Shown one piece after another: positions 9,761 through 18,321 of a stretch of 32,069 bases of DNA. This DNA is from Desulfobacteraceae bacterium (GTDB taxonomy: Bacteria; Desulfobacterota; DSM-4660; Desulfatiglandales; Desulfatiglandaceae): the NCBI GenBank assembly GCA_020349865.1, contig CP070700.1, positions 3,907,849 to 3,939,917 of the forward strand. Direction: 5' to 3'. Below the pieces are notes generated by a model, which was not told the origin of the DNA, ran no database searches, and saw only the letters and a program-made list of their open reading frames with translations. Numbering within the stretch: position 1 is the first letter of the stretch; each line of letters begins with the position of its first letter. The position numbers were made by a program, and so were the translations under genes.

Positions 9761-10804
9761 ATGCCCTTTAAAAATAGTAAAACCAAAGCGAGTGGTAAGA
9801 GATATCGGCTGGAACTTTCTCGCACATCTTTCTTTTTCTGGTGCCTGGGGTCCTTATTCCTCCTGGCCTGGATCTTTGTGCTCGGGATTTTCGTGGGTCG
9901 GGGTTTTCTGCCTCAAGGTGTCAAAACCCTTTCCAAATTACGGCTGCCAATCGCCAAATTTCAGGATATGGTCGGCAATAAAAAGGCAGCCGATTTGGAT
10001 GGAATCAAAGGACTGGACGAGGACCCGGAATTTGAATTCTATGATAAACTGTCTGCCAAAAAAGGCGATGTGGCGAATAAAATTGAGTCTGATACCAAAA
10101 AGGCCGGGGGGCAGACAAAACTGGCCAAACACTTTGAAACTGATAAACGTTCCACTAAAAAAGATGAGATTCCGAAAAAAAGTCAATCGGACTTTGGGAA
10201 GGGGGGAGGACAAACAGATCCAACGATAGGAATCAATGCCACAGAAACTGGCGGAGCTTACACGGTGCAAGTGGCCTCCCTTGAAAGCGAAAACAAGGCA
10301 GTCAGAATGGCTGACCGATTGAAGAAAAGGGGTTACCCAGCCTACATACATGAGGTCAGTATAAAAGGCAAAACCTACTACAGGGTAAAGTGCGGGACGT
10401 TTAATAATAGAAAAGAGGCCGGTGATTTTAAAAGCCTGTTAGCCCAAAAAGAAAATATCAACGGTTTCGTCAGCAAGGAGGCAACTAAAAGCAGTCAACC
10501 AGATCTCAAAAAAGAAGGAGGCCAGATAAGGCTCAACAGAGATACCTCAGCCACGGAAATTATCGGAACTTACACAGTACAAGTAGCCTCCCTTGAAAGC
10601 GAAAACAAGGCAGCAAGGATGGCTGACCGATTAAAGAAACGGGGTTATCCAGCCTACATTCGTAAGGTCAACATAGAAGGCAAAACCTACTACAGGGTGA
10701 GGTGTGGGAGATTTAAAGAGAAAAAAGAAGCCAGTGATTGTGAGAGGCTACTGGCACGAAAGGAGACAATTAAAGGTTTTGTTACCAAAATAGAAGGTGA
10801 TTGA
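9761..10804 (+). CDS. Membrane protein with two tandem SPOR domains
   Basis: SPOR domains bind denuded glycan strands of septal peptidoglycan and are common in cell-division proteins. The 347-residue product has a short basic N-terminal tail, one membrane helix at about 23-48 (FFFWCLGSLFLLAWIFVLGI), a charged lysine-rich linker, and two SPOR domains at about 165-243 and 269-346. The domains are nearly identical: both contain YTVQVASLESENKA, RMADRLKKRGYPAYI and GKTYYRV. They are offset by 312 bases (104 codons), so this is a recent tandem duplication. A linker motif like SDxxKxGGQ occurs three times (near 110, 145 and 250), once before each domain and once without a domain. The gene is coupled to argS. 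Confidence 0.93.
   Translation: MPFKNSKTKASGKRYRLELSRTSFFFWCLGSLFLLAWIFVLGIFVGRGFLPQGVKTLSKLRLPIAKFQDMVGNKKAADLDGIKGLDEDPEFEFYDKLSAKKGDVANKIESDTKKAGGQTKLAKHFETDKRSTKKDEIPKKSQSDFGKGGGQTDPTIGINATETGGAYTVQVASLESENKAVRMADRLKKRGYPAYIHEVSIKGKTYYRVKCGTFNNRKEAGDFKSLLAQKENINGFVSKEATKSSQPDLKKEGGQIRLNRDTSATEIIGTYTVQVASLESENKAARMADRLKKRGYPAYIRKVNIEGKTYYRVRCGRFKEKKEASDCERLLARKETIKGFVTKIEGD
10259..10800 (+). repeat. In-frame tandem duplication encoding the two SPOR domains
   Basis: DNA starting at 10259 and at 10571 can be aligned base for base for over 130 bases with a constant 312-base offset. It includes a long perfect stretch covering CCTCCCTTGAAAGCGAAAAC in both copies. The similarity extends upstream into the linker. 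Divergence is greater in the third quarter of each unit. Confidence 0.85.
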
Positions 10805-10890
10805 TCAAGGGGTAGGGGAAATGGGATAATTGGGTAAAATCTCAAGACCCCTTTAACACGTTTTCATTACAACTGAACAATAGGGAAAGA

Positions 10891-11370
10891 ATGGCTTCAA
10901 TGCATATTAAAAAAGCCGCTGCTAACGATATCAAGACCGTCCACAGGATCCTGAATTATTATGCAGATCAGGATCTATTGTTGCCGAGGTCTTTAAGTGA
11001 ACTCTATGATCACTTAAGGGACTATTTTGTCTTGGAGAATAAGGATAAGACACACTCAATACACGGTGTGTGTGGTCTGCGTATATGTTGGGATGACCTG
11101 GCTGAGATCAAATCCCTGGCCGTTTCTGAAGATCAGCAGGGTAAAGGTTTCGGCTCCGAACTTGTAAGGGCCTGTCTCAAAGAGGCGCGCTCTCTGGGAA
11201 TTATGAAGGTGTTTACACTCACTTATGTGCCCGATTTTTTCGTGAGACTCGGGTTTAAGGAGGTGCAGAAACCAACTCTTCCCCACAAGATCTGGGCCGA
11301 TTGTCTGAAATGTCCCAAGTTTCCCAACTGCGATGAGGTCGCATTAATAATTGATCTGCAGCAAACTTAG
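10891..11370 (+). CDS. N-acetylglutamate synthase, short GNAT form
   Basis: A 159-residue GNAT acetyltransferase that resembles the short stand-alone N-acetylglutamate synthases of bacteria lacking full-length ArgA. These transfer acetyl from acetyl-CoA to glutamate in the first step of arginine synthesis. The N terminus IKKAAANDIKTVHRILNYYA and the LLPRSLSELYDHLRDYFV segment fit that group. Motif A is SLAVSEDQQGKGFGSELV, with Q-x-x-G-x-G binding the CoA pyrophosphate. The C terminus carries CLKCPKFPNCDEVAL, a cysteine pattern I associate with this group. The start at 10891 is preceded by AGGGA; ATG at 10900 would also give a normal N terminus. The substrate is assigned by resemblance only. 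Confidence 0.82.
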   Translation: MASMHIKKAAANDIKTVHRILNYYADQDLLLPRSLSELYDHLRDYFVLENKDKTHSIHGVCGLRICWDDLAEIKSLAVSEDQQGKGFGSELVRACLKEARSLGIMKVFTLTYVPDFFVRLGFKEVQKPTLPHKIWADCLKCPKFPNCDEVALIIDLQQT

Positions 11371-11683
11371 TGCTTCGCTTCGCAAATACTGCGACGTATT
11401 CTTAAAAGCATAATAAACCTCTTTGCTCACTCGTCTCGGCTGAGCAGTTCGGCCTTGAGCTCACTGCCGAAAGGCTCGTCGCAGGCAGCACTAAGTCCTG
11501 AGGCCCTCGACAGAGACGTGTCGACAAGACTTTCGACGAGTTCAAGTCGGGCCGCTCACATCGAGTCGCTCAGCCGAAGTCTGAATAGGTTCGTCATCGA
11601 ACTTGCGAATCGAAGTACTGAGTCCCGCTTTGCTCAGCAGGGAGACATAGAGGGACTACGCACATTAGGATCAGGAGGATAAA
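11366..11683. repeat. TCG/CGA-rich repeat-filled gap upstream of tatA
   Basis: This 300-base gap holds no convincing gene. Arms CTTAGTGCT (11366-11374) and AGCACTAAG (11487-11495) bracket a first segment, and the left arm overlaps the end of the acetyltransferase gene. Inside are CTCGGCTGAGCAG, TTGAGCTCACTGCCGAAAGG and CTCGTC. A close relative of these lies at 21299-21380. The rest is dense in TCGA, CGACA and CTCAGC words, with many short inverted pairs. The tatA Shine-Dalgarno (AGGAGG) lies at the right end, so the tatA promoter is either inside the repeat or upstream of it. Confidence 0.7.
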
Positions 11684-12073
11684 ATGTTTGGCATTGGAAT
11701 GCCAGAATTGATCATTATTCTGGTTATCGCTTTGATCGTCATAGGTCCTAAGAAACTGCCCGACTTGGCCAAGGCACTTGGAAAAGGTATGGCTGAATTC
11801 AGAAAAGCTACTCAGGAGATCAAAGAAAGCCTGGATGTGGAAGAAGAATTCAGGGAGGCAAAAGAGGATTTGGTCGATTCCATTAGTGGTATAGATACTC
11901 CACAGGATCTGGAATCACCCAAATTCACTGAAGAGGAAAAACCGAAAAACGATGACATCGAAGAAGTGTTAGAAGTAGCTGAGGAGCATAAAACCGCTAA
12001 TGGCGAAACCCAAGAGGACAAAGGGGAGGCAGACGACAGAGCAAAAACCGAGGAGATAAAAGAAGATGGATAG
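11684..12073 (+). CDS. tatA: Sec-independent translocase subunit TatA/TatB
   Basis: TatA-family protein, the channel-forming partner of TatC for export of folded proteins. In the 129-residue product, the short N-terminal membrane helix ([20 protein letters not shown], 6-25) is followed directly by the amphipathic helix [21 protein letters not shown] long acidic, low-complexity tail rich in E, K and D completes it. The glycine-proline hinge (IGPKKLPDL) is intact. With only one such protein beside tatC, it may serve as a TatA/TatB bifunctional form; the sequence alone does not decide between A and B. The start ATG has AGGAGG upstream. Its last codons overlap the start of tatC. Confidence 0.93.
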   Translation: MFGIGMPELIIILVIALIVIGPKKLPDLAKALGKGMAEFRKATQEIKESLDVEEEFREAKEDLVDSISGIDTPQDLESPKFTEEEKPKNDDIEEVLEVAEEHKTANGETQEDKGEADDRAKTEEIKEDG

Positions 12074-12821
12074 TGCCGAAAAACAGCCTTTCCTGAGTCA
12101 TCTTGAGGAACTGCGCAGAAGGCTTGTTGTCTGTGCTATTGGCGTGGGAGTCGGTTTTGCCATTGCCTATTTCTTCTCTGAAAGGCTCTTTCAACTATTA
12201 ATCGCACCGCTTAAGGCCGTGATGCCGGAGGGCGATCAGCTGATTTTCACTAACCTGCCTGAGATGTTTTTCGCCTATATCAAGGTGGCCTTTATCGCGG
12301 GTATCCTGGCTGCTGCCCCTTTGATTTTTTATGAACTTTGGATGTTTGTTGCTCCAGGTCTTTACCGGAAAGAAAAAAAATTGGTGACCCCCTTTGTTAT
12401 ATCTTCCACAATTCTATTCGTTGGGGGATCGCTCTTCGGGTATTTTGTCGTCTTTCCTTTTGGTTTTAAGTTCTTTATTGGATTTTCCAATGAATACGTG
12501 AAGGCCCTCCCTTCAGTTAAGCAGTACTTCTCTTTTTCCACAAAATTGCTTTTTGCCTTTGGCCTGGTCTTTGAACTCCCTGTCGTTATCTTTTTCCTGT
12601 CAAAAATAGGGCTCGTTACACCGGAACTGTTGAAGCGAAAACGCAAGTACGCCATTTTGTTGACCTTTGCCCTGGCTGCTATACTCACCCCCCCGGATGT
12701 AATTACACAATGTATGATGGCTGGTCCTCTAATCGTGCTATATGAAGTTGGAATTTTGGTTGCGAGACTTGCTCGGAAGAAAAAAGAGGAAGGGGGCAAG
12801 GTTGAGGGGGAAGCCCCTTAA
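12066..12821 (+). CDS. tatC: Sec-independent translocase subunit TatC
   Basis: TatC is the six-helix inner-membrane receptor that recognises twin-arginine signal peptides. The 251-residue product begins with the conserved [15 protein letters not shown] (the E-E-L-R-R signature). It continues with [19 protein letters not shown], the P-x-x-x-Y-x-x-W-x-F type region [20 protein letters not shown], and the late motif [12 protein letters not shown] (about 200-211). Length is normal. The start ATG overlaps the end of tatA by 8 bases, indicating translational coupling. The following gene is convergent, so the tat unit seen here is just two genes. Confidence 0.97.
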   Translation: MDSAEKQPFLSHLEELRRRLVVCAIGVGVGFAIAYFFSERLFQLLIAPLKAVMPEGDQLIFTNLPEMFFAYIKVAFIAGILAAAPLIFYELWMFVAPGLYRKEKKLVTPFVISSTILFVGGSLFGYFVVFPFGFKFFIGFSNEYVKALPSVKQYFSFSTKLLFAFGLVFELPVVIFFLSKIGLVTPELLKRKRKYAILLTFALAAILTPPDVITQCMMAGPLIVLYEVGILVARLARKKKEEGGKVEGEAP

Positions 12822-12859
12822 GCTGAAGCAGGGCTTAAAAACAGGGGACAGTAAAGGAC

Positions 12860-14818
12860 TCAATGAAACAGGGTAAAGCGCCCACCAGAAACAGTTATAA
12901 GAAGCGGCTGCTTTTCCACCTCTCCCTGGGAATTAAATGATATGTCCCCGGTAACACCATCAAAATAGTAATAATCAAGGAGTGCCTCCTGTAAGTCCCT
13001 CCTTGTACGAATGCTCTCCTCTGCAATTACTTCCCTCAAAAACCTGATCGTATCATGCCCGGTGGCTGCCAAAATCCCAGGGACAGCCTCGAAATTCGCC
13101 TTATACTCCTCTACAAAGGCATGCACCCTCTCATCCCCAACATCCTTGAAAAAGCCAGAGGAAAAAATAGCCCCCTGGATATAATCTCCTGCCGTTTGAA
13201 TTAATTGGGGGGATTGCCAAGCGCTTGTTCCCGTCAACAGGACATCCAGGACATCATGATAGACCAGTTGGGGTGCAATCATGCCCACTCTCTGAAAATT
13301 GTCAGGTATAAAAACAATGTCAAAATCAATAATAGGTTCAGGTTCTTCGGGATATATTACACTTTCCTCTTCTTCCGGAGTCCTCATGTCCCTGAGCTTC
13401 TGTACTAAAGACTCGGGTCTCGGGTAATAAAGACCTGTCATCTTTTTGATTTGATCTGCAAAATCTGTTTCATCCGGTCTATAGGACTCCGCTGCGGTCA
13501 CCATTCCGCCCAACTCCTCTAATCTGTCCCAGAAGAGGTTTAGGAAAAAACGGCCGTATGAATTATCCGGATAAAGAATAGCAAATCGCTCAAGACCCAT
13601 TTGATTCGCTGTCATATCCAGAAGCCTGTTGACCTCTTGTGACGGTGTCAAGAAATTGCGAAAGACCATTGCCCCCTCTTCGGTAATCCCCTCCTTTTGT
13701 GTAAGGGTGATCATCGGGATGCCCAGCGTCTGAGCCTTCTTTGCACAAGACACAGCTGTTCTGCTGGAAAGAGGCCCAATAACAGTAATCACTTTTTCAT
13801 TGTTAACAAGGTCCTCCAGCCCAGCGAGCGCAATCTCTGGATCCCCTTTGGTGTCCTTTATTACCAGTTCAAGAACAGGGCCCTCTCCTGTTTTGCCGAA
13901 CATGTCCATTCCAAGCTCAATTCCATTAAGGACCTCCTGTCCATATATGGCAAAGGGCCCACTGAGCGGGAGAAGACAGCCCACCACATTTTTTTTAATG
14001 GAAAGCTCCTCCTGGATAATCTCCAAAACCTGCCTTCCTTCTGAAACCCAATATTGTTCCGGGGTAGATCTGACCAAGGCTATAGCTGCCTTCTGCGCTT
14101 TTTCAAGCTGGTTTTGTTCAAGGTAAATAGCGGCCATTCTATGGTAGACTTTTGGGGCATAGTCAGTTTCGTCAGCAAATTCCGCTAAATCTTCCAGTTC
14201 TCCTATCTCGCTTGTCCTTATCAATTCCTCCAATTTCTCGTTGAGTTCTGCCTGCCGTTCAAGGTCATCCAGCCACCCAGTTTCCGCCTTAAGCCACCAC
14301 ATAAAAGCCCCCGGGCTATCTCCCAGGGCCTTTAAATTATCACCAAGCAGGAGTAAAACATTCCCTCTTAGCGAATGCCAAGGGGAGTCTTCAAGCCATT
14401 TCAGACACTCATCCACTGATCCCTTGTGCTCACCCAAGGAAAAAAGATGGCTGGCAATTTGATATTGCACAAAAGATAAATCGGTGTAATTGGGAAATTC
14501 CCGGGTAATTTTTTTTGAGATGTCCAATGCCTTTTCGTATTGTTCGGCTTCCGCATATATCTCTGCCATACGGTGCAGGGCTAAGGCCGATTCCTTGTCT
14601 CTGGGATGTTGTTCCAGGTAGGCACCATATGCCTCTAATGCCCTGTCCAATTTCCCCTCCCGCCAATAGTCCTCGGCCAGGGCAAAATGATCAGGCGGGG
14701 CTTCCTTTGCAAGCTCCTTTTCCACAGGAATCCTTGGCTGGCAGGTTGCCAAAAAAAAGGCTGTCCCCAGTATCAAAGCAGGGACAGCCTTACTCCAAGA
14801 GATGGATCTATGCATCAT
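12860..14818 (-). CDS. LpoA/LivK-like lipoprotein with TPR and periplasmic-binding domains
   Basis: A 652-residue exported protein. A signal sequence ends in LATC, with Cys26 as a possible lipid-attachment site (threonine at -1 is less usual). An N-terminal TPR-type helical region spans about 40-275 ([18 protein letters not shown]). A type I periplasmic-binding fold follows from about 280 to the end ([48 protein letters not shown]). This layout matches the group annotated as penicillin-binding-protein activator LpoA or as an ABC-transporter substrate-binding protein. I cannot tell whether it activates a peptidoglycan synthase or senses a ligand. Its ATG overlaps the dnaK stop (ATGA), so translation is probably coupled to dnaK. 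No transporter genes adjoin it. Confidence 0.88.
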   Translation of the reverse strand: MMHRSISWSKAVPALILGTAFFLATCQPRIPVEKELAKEAPPDHFALAEDYWREGKLDRALEAYGAYLEQHPRDKESALALHRMAEIYAEAEQYEKALDISKKITREFPNYTDLSFVQYQIASHLFSLGEHKGSVDECLKWLEDSPWHSLRGNVLLLLGDNLKALGDSPGAFMWWLKAETGWLDDLERQAELNEKLEELIRTSEIGELEDLAEFADETDYAPKVYHRMAAIYLEQNQLEKAQKAAIALVRSTPEQYWVSEGRQVLEIIQEELSIKKNVVGCLLPLSGPFAIYGQEVLNGIELGMDMFGKTGEGPVLELVIKDTKGDPEIALAGLEDLVNNEKVITVIGPLSSRTAVSCAKKAQTLGIPMITLTQKEGITEEGAMVFRNFLTPSQEVNRLLDMTANQMGLERFAILYPDNSYGRFFLNLFWDRLEELGGMVTAAESYRPDETDFADQIKKMTGLYYPRPESLVQKLRDMRTPEEEESVIYPEEPEPIIDFDIVFIPDNFQRVGMIAPQLVYHDVLDVLLTGTSAWQSPQLIQTAGDYIQGAIFSSGFFKDVGDERVHAFVEEYKANFEAVPGILAATGHDTIRFLREVIAEESIRTRRDLQEALLDYYYFDGVTGDISFNSQGEVEKQPLLITVSGGRFTLFH

Positions 14819-16725
14819 TTTTGTACTTCCTCAAAATCGGCATCCACTACGTCTTCGTCTTTTTCGCCGCCAGCAGTGGATTCCGCACCAGAAGCCCCCT
14901 CGGCCTGAGCCTGCTGCTGGCTCGCCTGGGCATACATTGCCTCCGCAAGTTTGTGGGACGCCTGGGTCAATTCTTCACTCAGCCTCTTGATTTCCTCCGT
15001 ATTATCACCCTCCATGGCCTTTTTTAGGTTTTCAATCGCCTGGTCAATATTCGCTTTGGTAGTGTCGTCCACCTTGTCTCCGGCGTCTTTTACGGATTTC
15101 TCAGTGGTATAGATTAGAGAGTCAGCCATATTGCGGGCATCGATCAGTTCCCGCTTCTTTTTGTCTTCCTCCGCGTGCATTTCCGCGTCTTTAACCAGTC
15201 TCTCAATTTCGTCTTCACTCAAACCGCTTGAGGCGGTGATCTTGATAGATTGCTCTTTCCCTGTCCCCATATCCTTTGCAGAGACGTTCACGATGCCATT
15301 GGCATCAATATCAAAGGTTACTTCAATCTGGGGCATGCCCCTGGGGGCCGGAGGGATACCCACCAATTGAAACCGGCCCAGGGTCTTGTTATTAGCCGCC
15401 ATCTCCCGTTCTCCCTGAAGTACATGGATTTCAACAGCAGGCTGATTGTCCGCCGCAGTTGAAAAAATCTGGCTCTTCTTGGTAGGGATGGTCGTGTTCT
15501 TTTCGATCAGTTTGGTAAAAACACCACCAAGGGTTTCAATTCCCAACGAAAGTGGCGTCACATCAAGAAGAAGAACGTCTTTGACATCACCCTTTAATAC
15601 ACCGCCCTGAATGGCCGCACCGATGGCAACCACTTCATCAGGATTCACGCCCCTGCTGGGCTCCTTACCAAAAATGCCTCTGACCTTTTCCTGCACCTTG
15701 GGCATTCGGGTCATGCCGCCAACAAGGATCACCTCGTCGATGTCACTGGCCTTAAGGCCGGAATCTTTTAATGCCGTGTTGCATGGCCCCACAATCTTTT
15801 CAATCAGATCGTCCACCAATGCTTCCAGTTTGGCGCGGGTCAATTTGATATTGAGATGCTTGGGTCCACTGGCGTCTGCTGTGATAAAGGGCAGATTTAC
15901 GTCCGTCTCCATGGAGCCGGATAGTTCTACCTTGGCCTTTTCCGCTCCTTCTTTTAATCTTTGAAGTGCCATTTTGTCGTTCCGAAGATCAATGCCCTGG
16001 TCTTTCTTGAATTCATCTGCCAGATAGTCGATAATGCGAAGGTCAAAATCCTCGCCACCCAAGTGTGTATCACCGTTGGTCGACTTGACCTCAAAAACAC
16101 CTTCACCTATTTCCAGAACTGATATGTCGAATGTGCCACCGCCAAGGTCAAAGACCGCAATCTTTCGGTCTCCCTTTTTGTCAAGTCCGAAGGCAAGAGA
16201 TGCCGCCGTAGGCTCGTTTATGATCCTCTCAACTTTCAGACCTGCGATTCGCCCTGCATCTTTGGTGGCCTGTCTCTGGCTGTCATTAAAATAGGCCGGC
16301 ACAGTAATTACGGCTTCCGTCACTTTTTCCCCAAGATAATCCTCTGCGGTCTCTCTCATCTTCTGGAGTATCATGGCAGATATTTCCGCTGGGCTGTAAT
16401 CCTTCCCCCGGATAGAAACACTTGCATCGCCGTTAGATGCCTTATTGATCTTGTAGGGAAGGATTTTAATATCGTTTTGTACCTCCGGCGATTCGTACTT
16501 TCGGCCAATAAGTCTTTTGACCGCAAAGACAGTATGCTCAGGGTTGGTTACGGCCTGCCTCTTTGCGGTCTGACCCACCAACCTCTCTCCACTATCAGTA
16601 AAGGCAACCATGGACGGTGTCGTTCTGCTTCCTTCAGCGTTTGCAATTACAACAGGGTCCCCACCCTCCATAACAGCGACACACGAATTTGTTGTCCCGA
16701 GATCAATGCCTATTAATTTTCCCAT
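14815..16725 (-). CDS. dnaK: Chaperone protein DnaK (Hsp70)
   Basis: The Hsp70 chaperone binds hydrophobic peptide segments in an ATP-dependent cycle helped by GrpE and DnaJ. The 636-residue product starts with [18 protein letters not shown]. It has [22 protein letters not shown], the phosphate-2 motif [29 protein letters not shown], the linker [17 protein letters not shown], the substrate-binding domain, and a helical lid ending in a Q- and A-rich tail with DADFEEVQK. Everything is intact. The start ATG has GAGGAGG upstream. It follows grpE by 108 bases. No dnaJ is present; instead the stop overlaps the start of the LpoA-like lipoprotein gene. Confidence 0.98.
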   Translation of the reverse strand: MGKLIGIDLGTTNSCVAVMEGGDPVVIANAEGSRTTPSMVAFTDSGERLVGQTAKRQAVTNPEHTVFAVKRLIGRKYESPEVQNDIKILPYKINKASNGDASVSIRGKDYSPAEISAMILQKMRETAEDYLGEKVTEAVITVPAYFNDSQRQATKDAGRIAGLKVERIINEPTAASLAFGLDKKGDRKIAVFDLGGGTFDISVLEIGEGVFEVKSTNGDTHLGGEDFDLRIIDYLADEFKKDQGIDLRNDKMALQRLKEGAEKAKVELSGSMETDVNLPFITADASGPKHLNIKLTRAKLEALVDDLIEKIVGPCNTALKDSGLKASDIDEVILVGGMTRMPKVQEKVRGIFGKEPSRGVNPDEVVAIGAAIQGGVLKGDVKDVLLLDVTPLSLGIETLGGVFTKLIEKNTTIPTKKSQIFSTAADNQPAVEIHVLQGEREMAANNKTLGRFQLVGIPPAPRGMPQIEVTFDIDANGIVNVSAKDMGTGKEQSIKITASSGLSEDEIERLVKDAEMHAEEDKKKRELIDARNMADSLIYTTEKSVKDAGDKVDDTTKANIDQAIENLKKAMEGDNTEEIKRLSEELTQASHKLAEAMYAQASQQQAQAEGASGAESTAGGEKDEDVVDADFEEVQK

Positions 16726-16833
16726 CTTTCTGCCTCCTCGAATCTAAAGCTTTTTCTTTGTGATTCTATTGTACCCTTTATATCAGCGCCCTTGGGGCTC
16801 TGGCCCTGAGAGTGTGGTCGGGATTCGTTTGCT

Positions 16834-17448
16834 TTAATCCCCGCTCTTACTCACAATAACCATGGAGGGACGGATGAGCCTCTGGTGGAGCATATACCCC
16901 TTTTGAAGTTCCCGGAGCACTGTCCCTCGTTTCACAGAGTTATCTTCCTGCTCTGAAACGGCCTCGTGAAAATTGGGATCAAAAGGCTCACCCAGGGCAT
17001 TCACCGATTCCAACCCCGCTTTTTCCAAGATATCCGTCAACCCCTTTAGCGTCAATTTCACACCTTCTTTTAGCGCATCAAGGGAGTTTTCATTCTCTGA
17101 ATGGGCAATGGCCTTTTCGAGGTTGTCCACAACAGAGAGCAACTGTTTTATTAGCGACTCATTTGAAAATTTGCACAAGTCAGCCTTATCCTTCTGGAAT
17201 CTCTTTTTTATATTATCAATTTCAGCCTGGGAGCGGACATAGAGGTCAAAATTTTTTTCTGCAGTTTCCTGGCTCTCTTTGACTTCGGTTAACAATTGCG
17301 CCTTTGTCATTTTCTCCAAGGGGATCTCTTTTTTCTCCTGATATTCTCCCTCAGCACTTTCCCCGGGATATTCTTTTAATTCACCCTGGGACTCATCTTC
17401 GATCTTTTTTTCTGTGCTTTCCGCTTTTGTGACTTTGACCTGAACCAC
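16834..17448 (-). CDS. grpE: Nucleotide exchange factor GrpE
   Basis: GrpE releases ADP from DnaK. The 204-residue product has an acidic variable N terminus, a long coiled coil (about 60-120, including YVRSQAEIDNIKKRFQKDK), and the C-terminal beta wing with family sequence LEKAGLESVNALGEPFDPNFHEAVSEQED and VLRELQKGYMLHQRLIRPSMVIVS. The start is GTG at 17448 with GGGAG six bases upstream. It precedes dnaK on the same strand. Neither a CIRCE operator nor a sigma-32 box was found upstream; a sigma-70-like promoter is proposed separately. No hrcA gene adjoins it. Confidence 0.97.
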   Translation of the reverse strand: MVQVKVTKAESTEKKIEDESQGELKEYPGESAEGEYQEKKEIPLEKMTKAQLLTEVKESQETAEKNFDLYVRSQAEIDNIKKRFQKDKADLCKFSNESLIKQLLSVVDNLEKAIAHSENENSLDALKEGVKLTLKGLTDILEKAGLESVNALGEPFDPNFHEAVSEQEDNSVKRGTVLRELQKGYMLHQRLIRPSMVIVSKSGD

Positions 17449-17498
17449 TATTCACTCCCGTGAAAACAATAATTAATTTCAATAAAACACATAAGCGA

Positions 17499-17527
17499 AC
17501 GTTAAGCATCGGGAAAAGCTTTGTCAA
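17499..17527 (-). promoter_or_regulatory. Candidate sigma-70 promoter for grpE-dnaK
   Basis: On the minus strand, a perfect -35 box TTGACA (17522-17527) is followed after 17 bases by TAACGT (17499-17504) as a weak -10. It lies about 50-80 bases upstream of the grpE start. The -10 box matches the consensus at only about three positions, so this is tentative. Confidence 0.35.
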
Positions 17528-17576
17528 TGCGCTCAGCCAAGTTTTTCATGTCTTTTTTCTGGGGGTGAGACAGGTT

Positions 17577-18212
17577 TTACGGGCGATTATTTTTTGATTC
17601 TTTGATCTTCTTCAATTCTGTGATCAATTGCGGGGCATATTCTTTAGTGAGACGACGCGTTTCAGCGTCATTTGATCCGGTAGGTTTAATGAAGAGGCCA
17701 TCAGCGCCGGCTTTAAACATGGCCACGGCATCATTTATTAGGGATTTTCTGGTATAGAAAACGGCGGGGACACCCGGATAATTCTTTCTTACCAGTCGAA
17801 GATTCGAAAGTCCGTATTTTCTGTTCTGCCCGATCCGGGCGCCGACCCCCTCGAAAAGTGATCGCCACGCATCAACAATGGAAAAAAGCCTCTTCAGATA
17901 TTCGTTGGTCACGTCCCCTTTAAAGTATTCCAGACCCTCATAGACATTATCCAGGGAAGGGAAATCTGCAATTTCTATTTTGAGGTCTTCCTTGGGGCTT
18001 ATATGGTGATTGCGCACATCCTCATCCTTACCCCAAAGATCAAGGAGAAAAAGCGCGGGCATCTTCATGCCCAGTTTCTGTTTTGCTTCTTCGAAGGTAT
18101 AAGCCTGAACAAACTCTAAATCAGGGGCACTGGGTCCGATCTCGTTCTGCACGAGGTCATGTTCGAACCTGGAGTCATCAATAAAACAGATAATAGACCG
18201 CATAAGATTCAT
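17577..18212 (-). CDS. Stand-alone receiver-like protein with a large internal insertion
   Basis: Starting from the ATG at 18212, the product has 211 residues and resembles a CheY-type receiver. The elements are strand 1 with the acidic pair Asp12-Asp13 (IICFIDDSRFE), a phospho-acceptor Asp58 after ALFLLD, a T/S position in AVFYTRK (Thr154), and FIKP with Lys176. In ordinary receivers the acceptor and the conserved lysine are about 50 residues apart; here they are about 118. An extra segment of about 70 residues (roughly 62-135) therefore sits between strand 3 and strand 4. There is no output domain. ATG at 18257 would add 15 hydrophobic residues and is less likely. No histidine kinase is nearby. 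The partner and role are unknown. Confidence 0.75.
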   Translation of the reverse strand: MNLMRSIICFIDDSRFEHDLVQNEIGPSAPDLEFVQAYTFEEAKQKLGMKMPALFLLDLWGKDEDVRNHHISPKEDLKIEIADFPSLDNVYEGLEYFKGDVTNEYLKRLFSIVDAWRSLFEGVGARIGQNRKYGLSNLRLVRKNYPGVPAVFYTRKSLINDAVAMFKAGADGLFIKPTGSNDAETRRLTKEYAPQLITELKKIKESKNNRP

Positions 18213-18267
18213 TACTATTTCAGAAAGAATGAACAGGATTGATAGGAATGCGCTCAACTATTCCCGC

Positions 18268-18316
18268 AACAGTTCAGCTGTTACCGTTCACCGCTTTCTA
18301 TCGGCGAACGGTGAAC
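18268..18316. other. Two adjacent hairpins downstream of purC
   Basis: AACAG (18268-18272) pairs with CTGTT (18278-18282), and GTTCACCG (18286-18293) pairs with CGGTGAAC (18309-18316). They fill the 64-base-scale gap after the purC stop. Neither is followed by a T run on the minus strand, so they are not clear intrinsic terminators. They may be RNA processing or stability elements, or a repetitive palindrome. Confidence 0.4.
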
Positions 18317-18321
18317 CTTTG

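Noticed and set aside
10807..10853. AAGGGGT / ACCCCTT inverted pair after the SPOR gene as a terminator
   Set aside because: The loop is over 30 bases and no T run follows. Too weak to call.
11455..11682. 75-residue Ser/Arg/Leu-rich frame upstream of tatA
   Set aside because: It is a translation of the TCG-rich repeat block. The composition is explained by the repeat, and it lacks a Shine-Dalgarno.
12811..12836. AAGCCC / GGGCTT pair between tatC and the convergent lipoprotein gene
   Set aside because: Six-pair stem with a 14-base loop, followed by A rather than T on the plus strand and no T run on the minus strand.
17449..17576. CIRCE or sigma-32 site upstream of grpE
   Set aside because: No TTAGCACTC/GAGTGCTAA pair and no CTTGAAA with CCCCAT at proper spacing on the minus strand.
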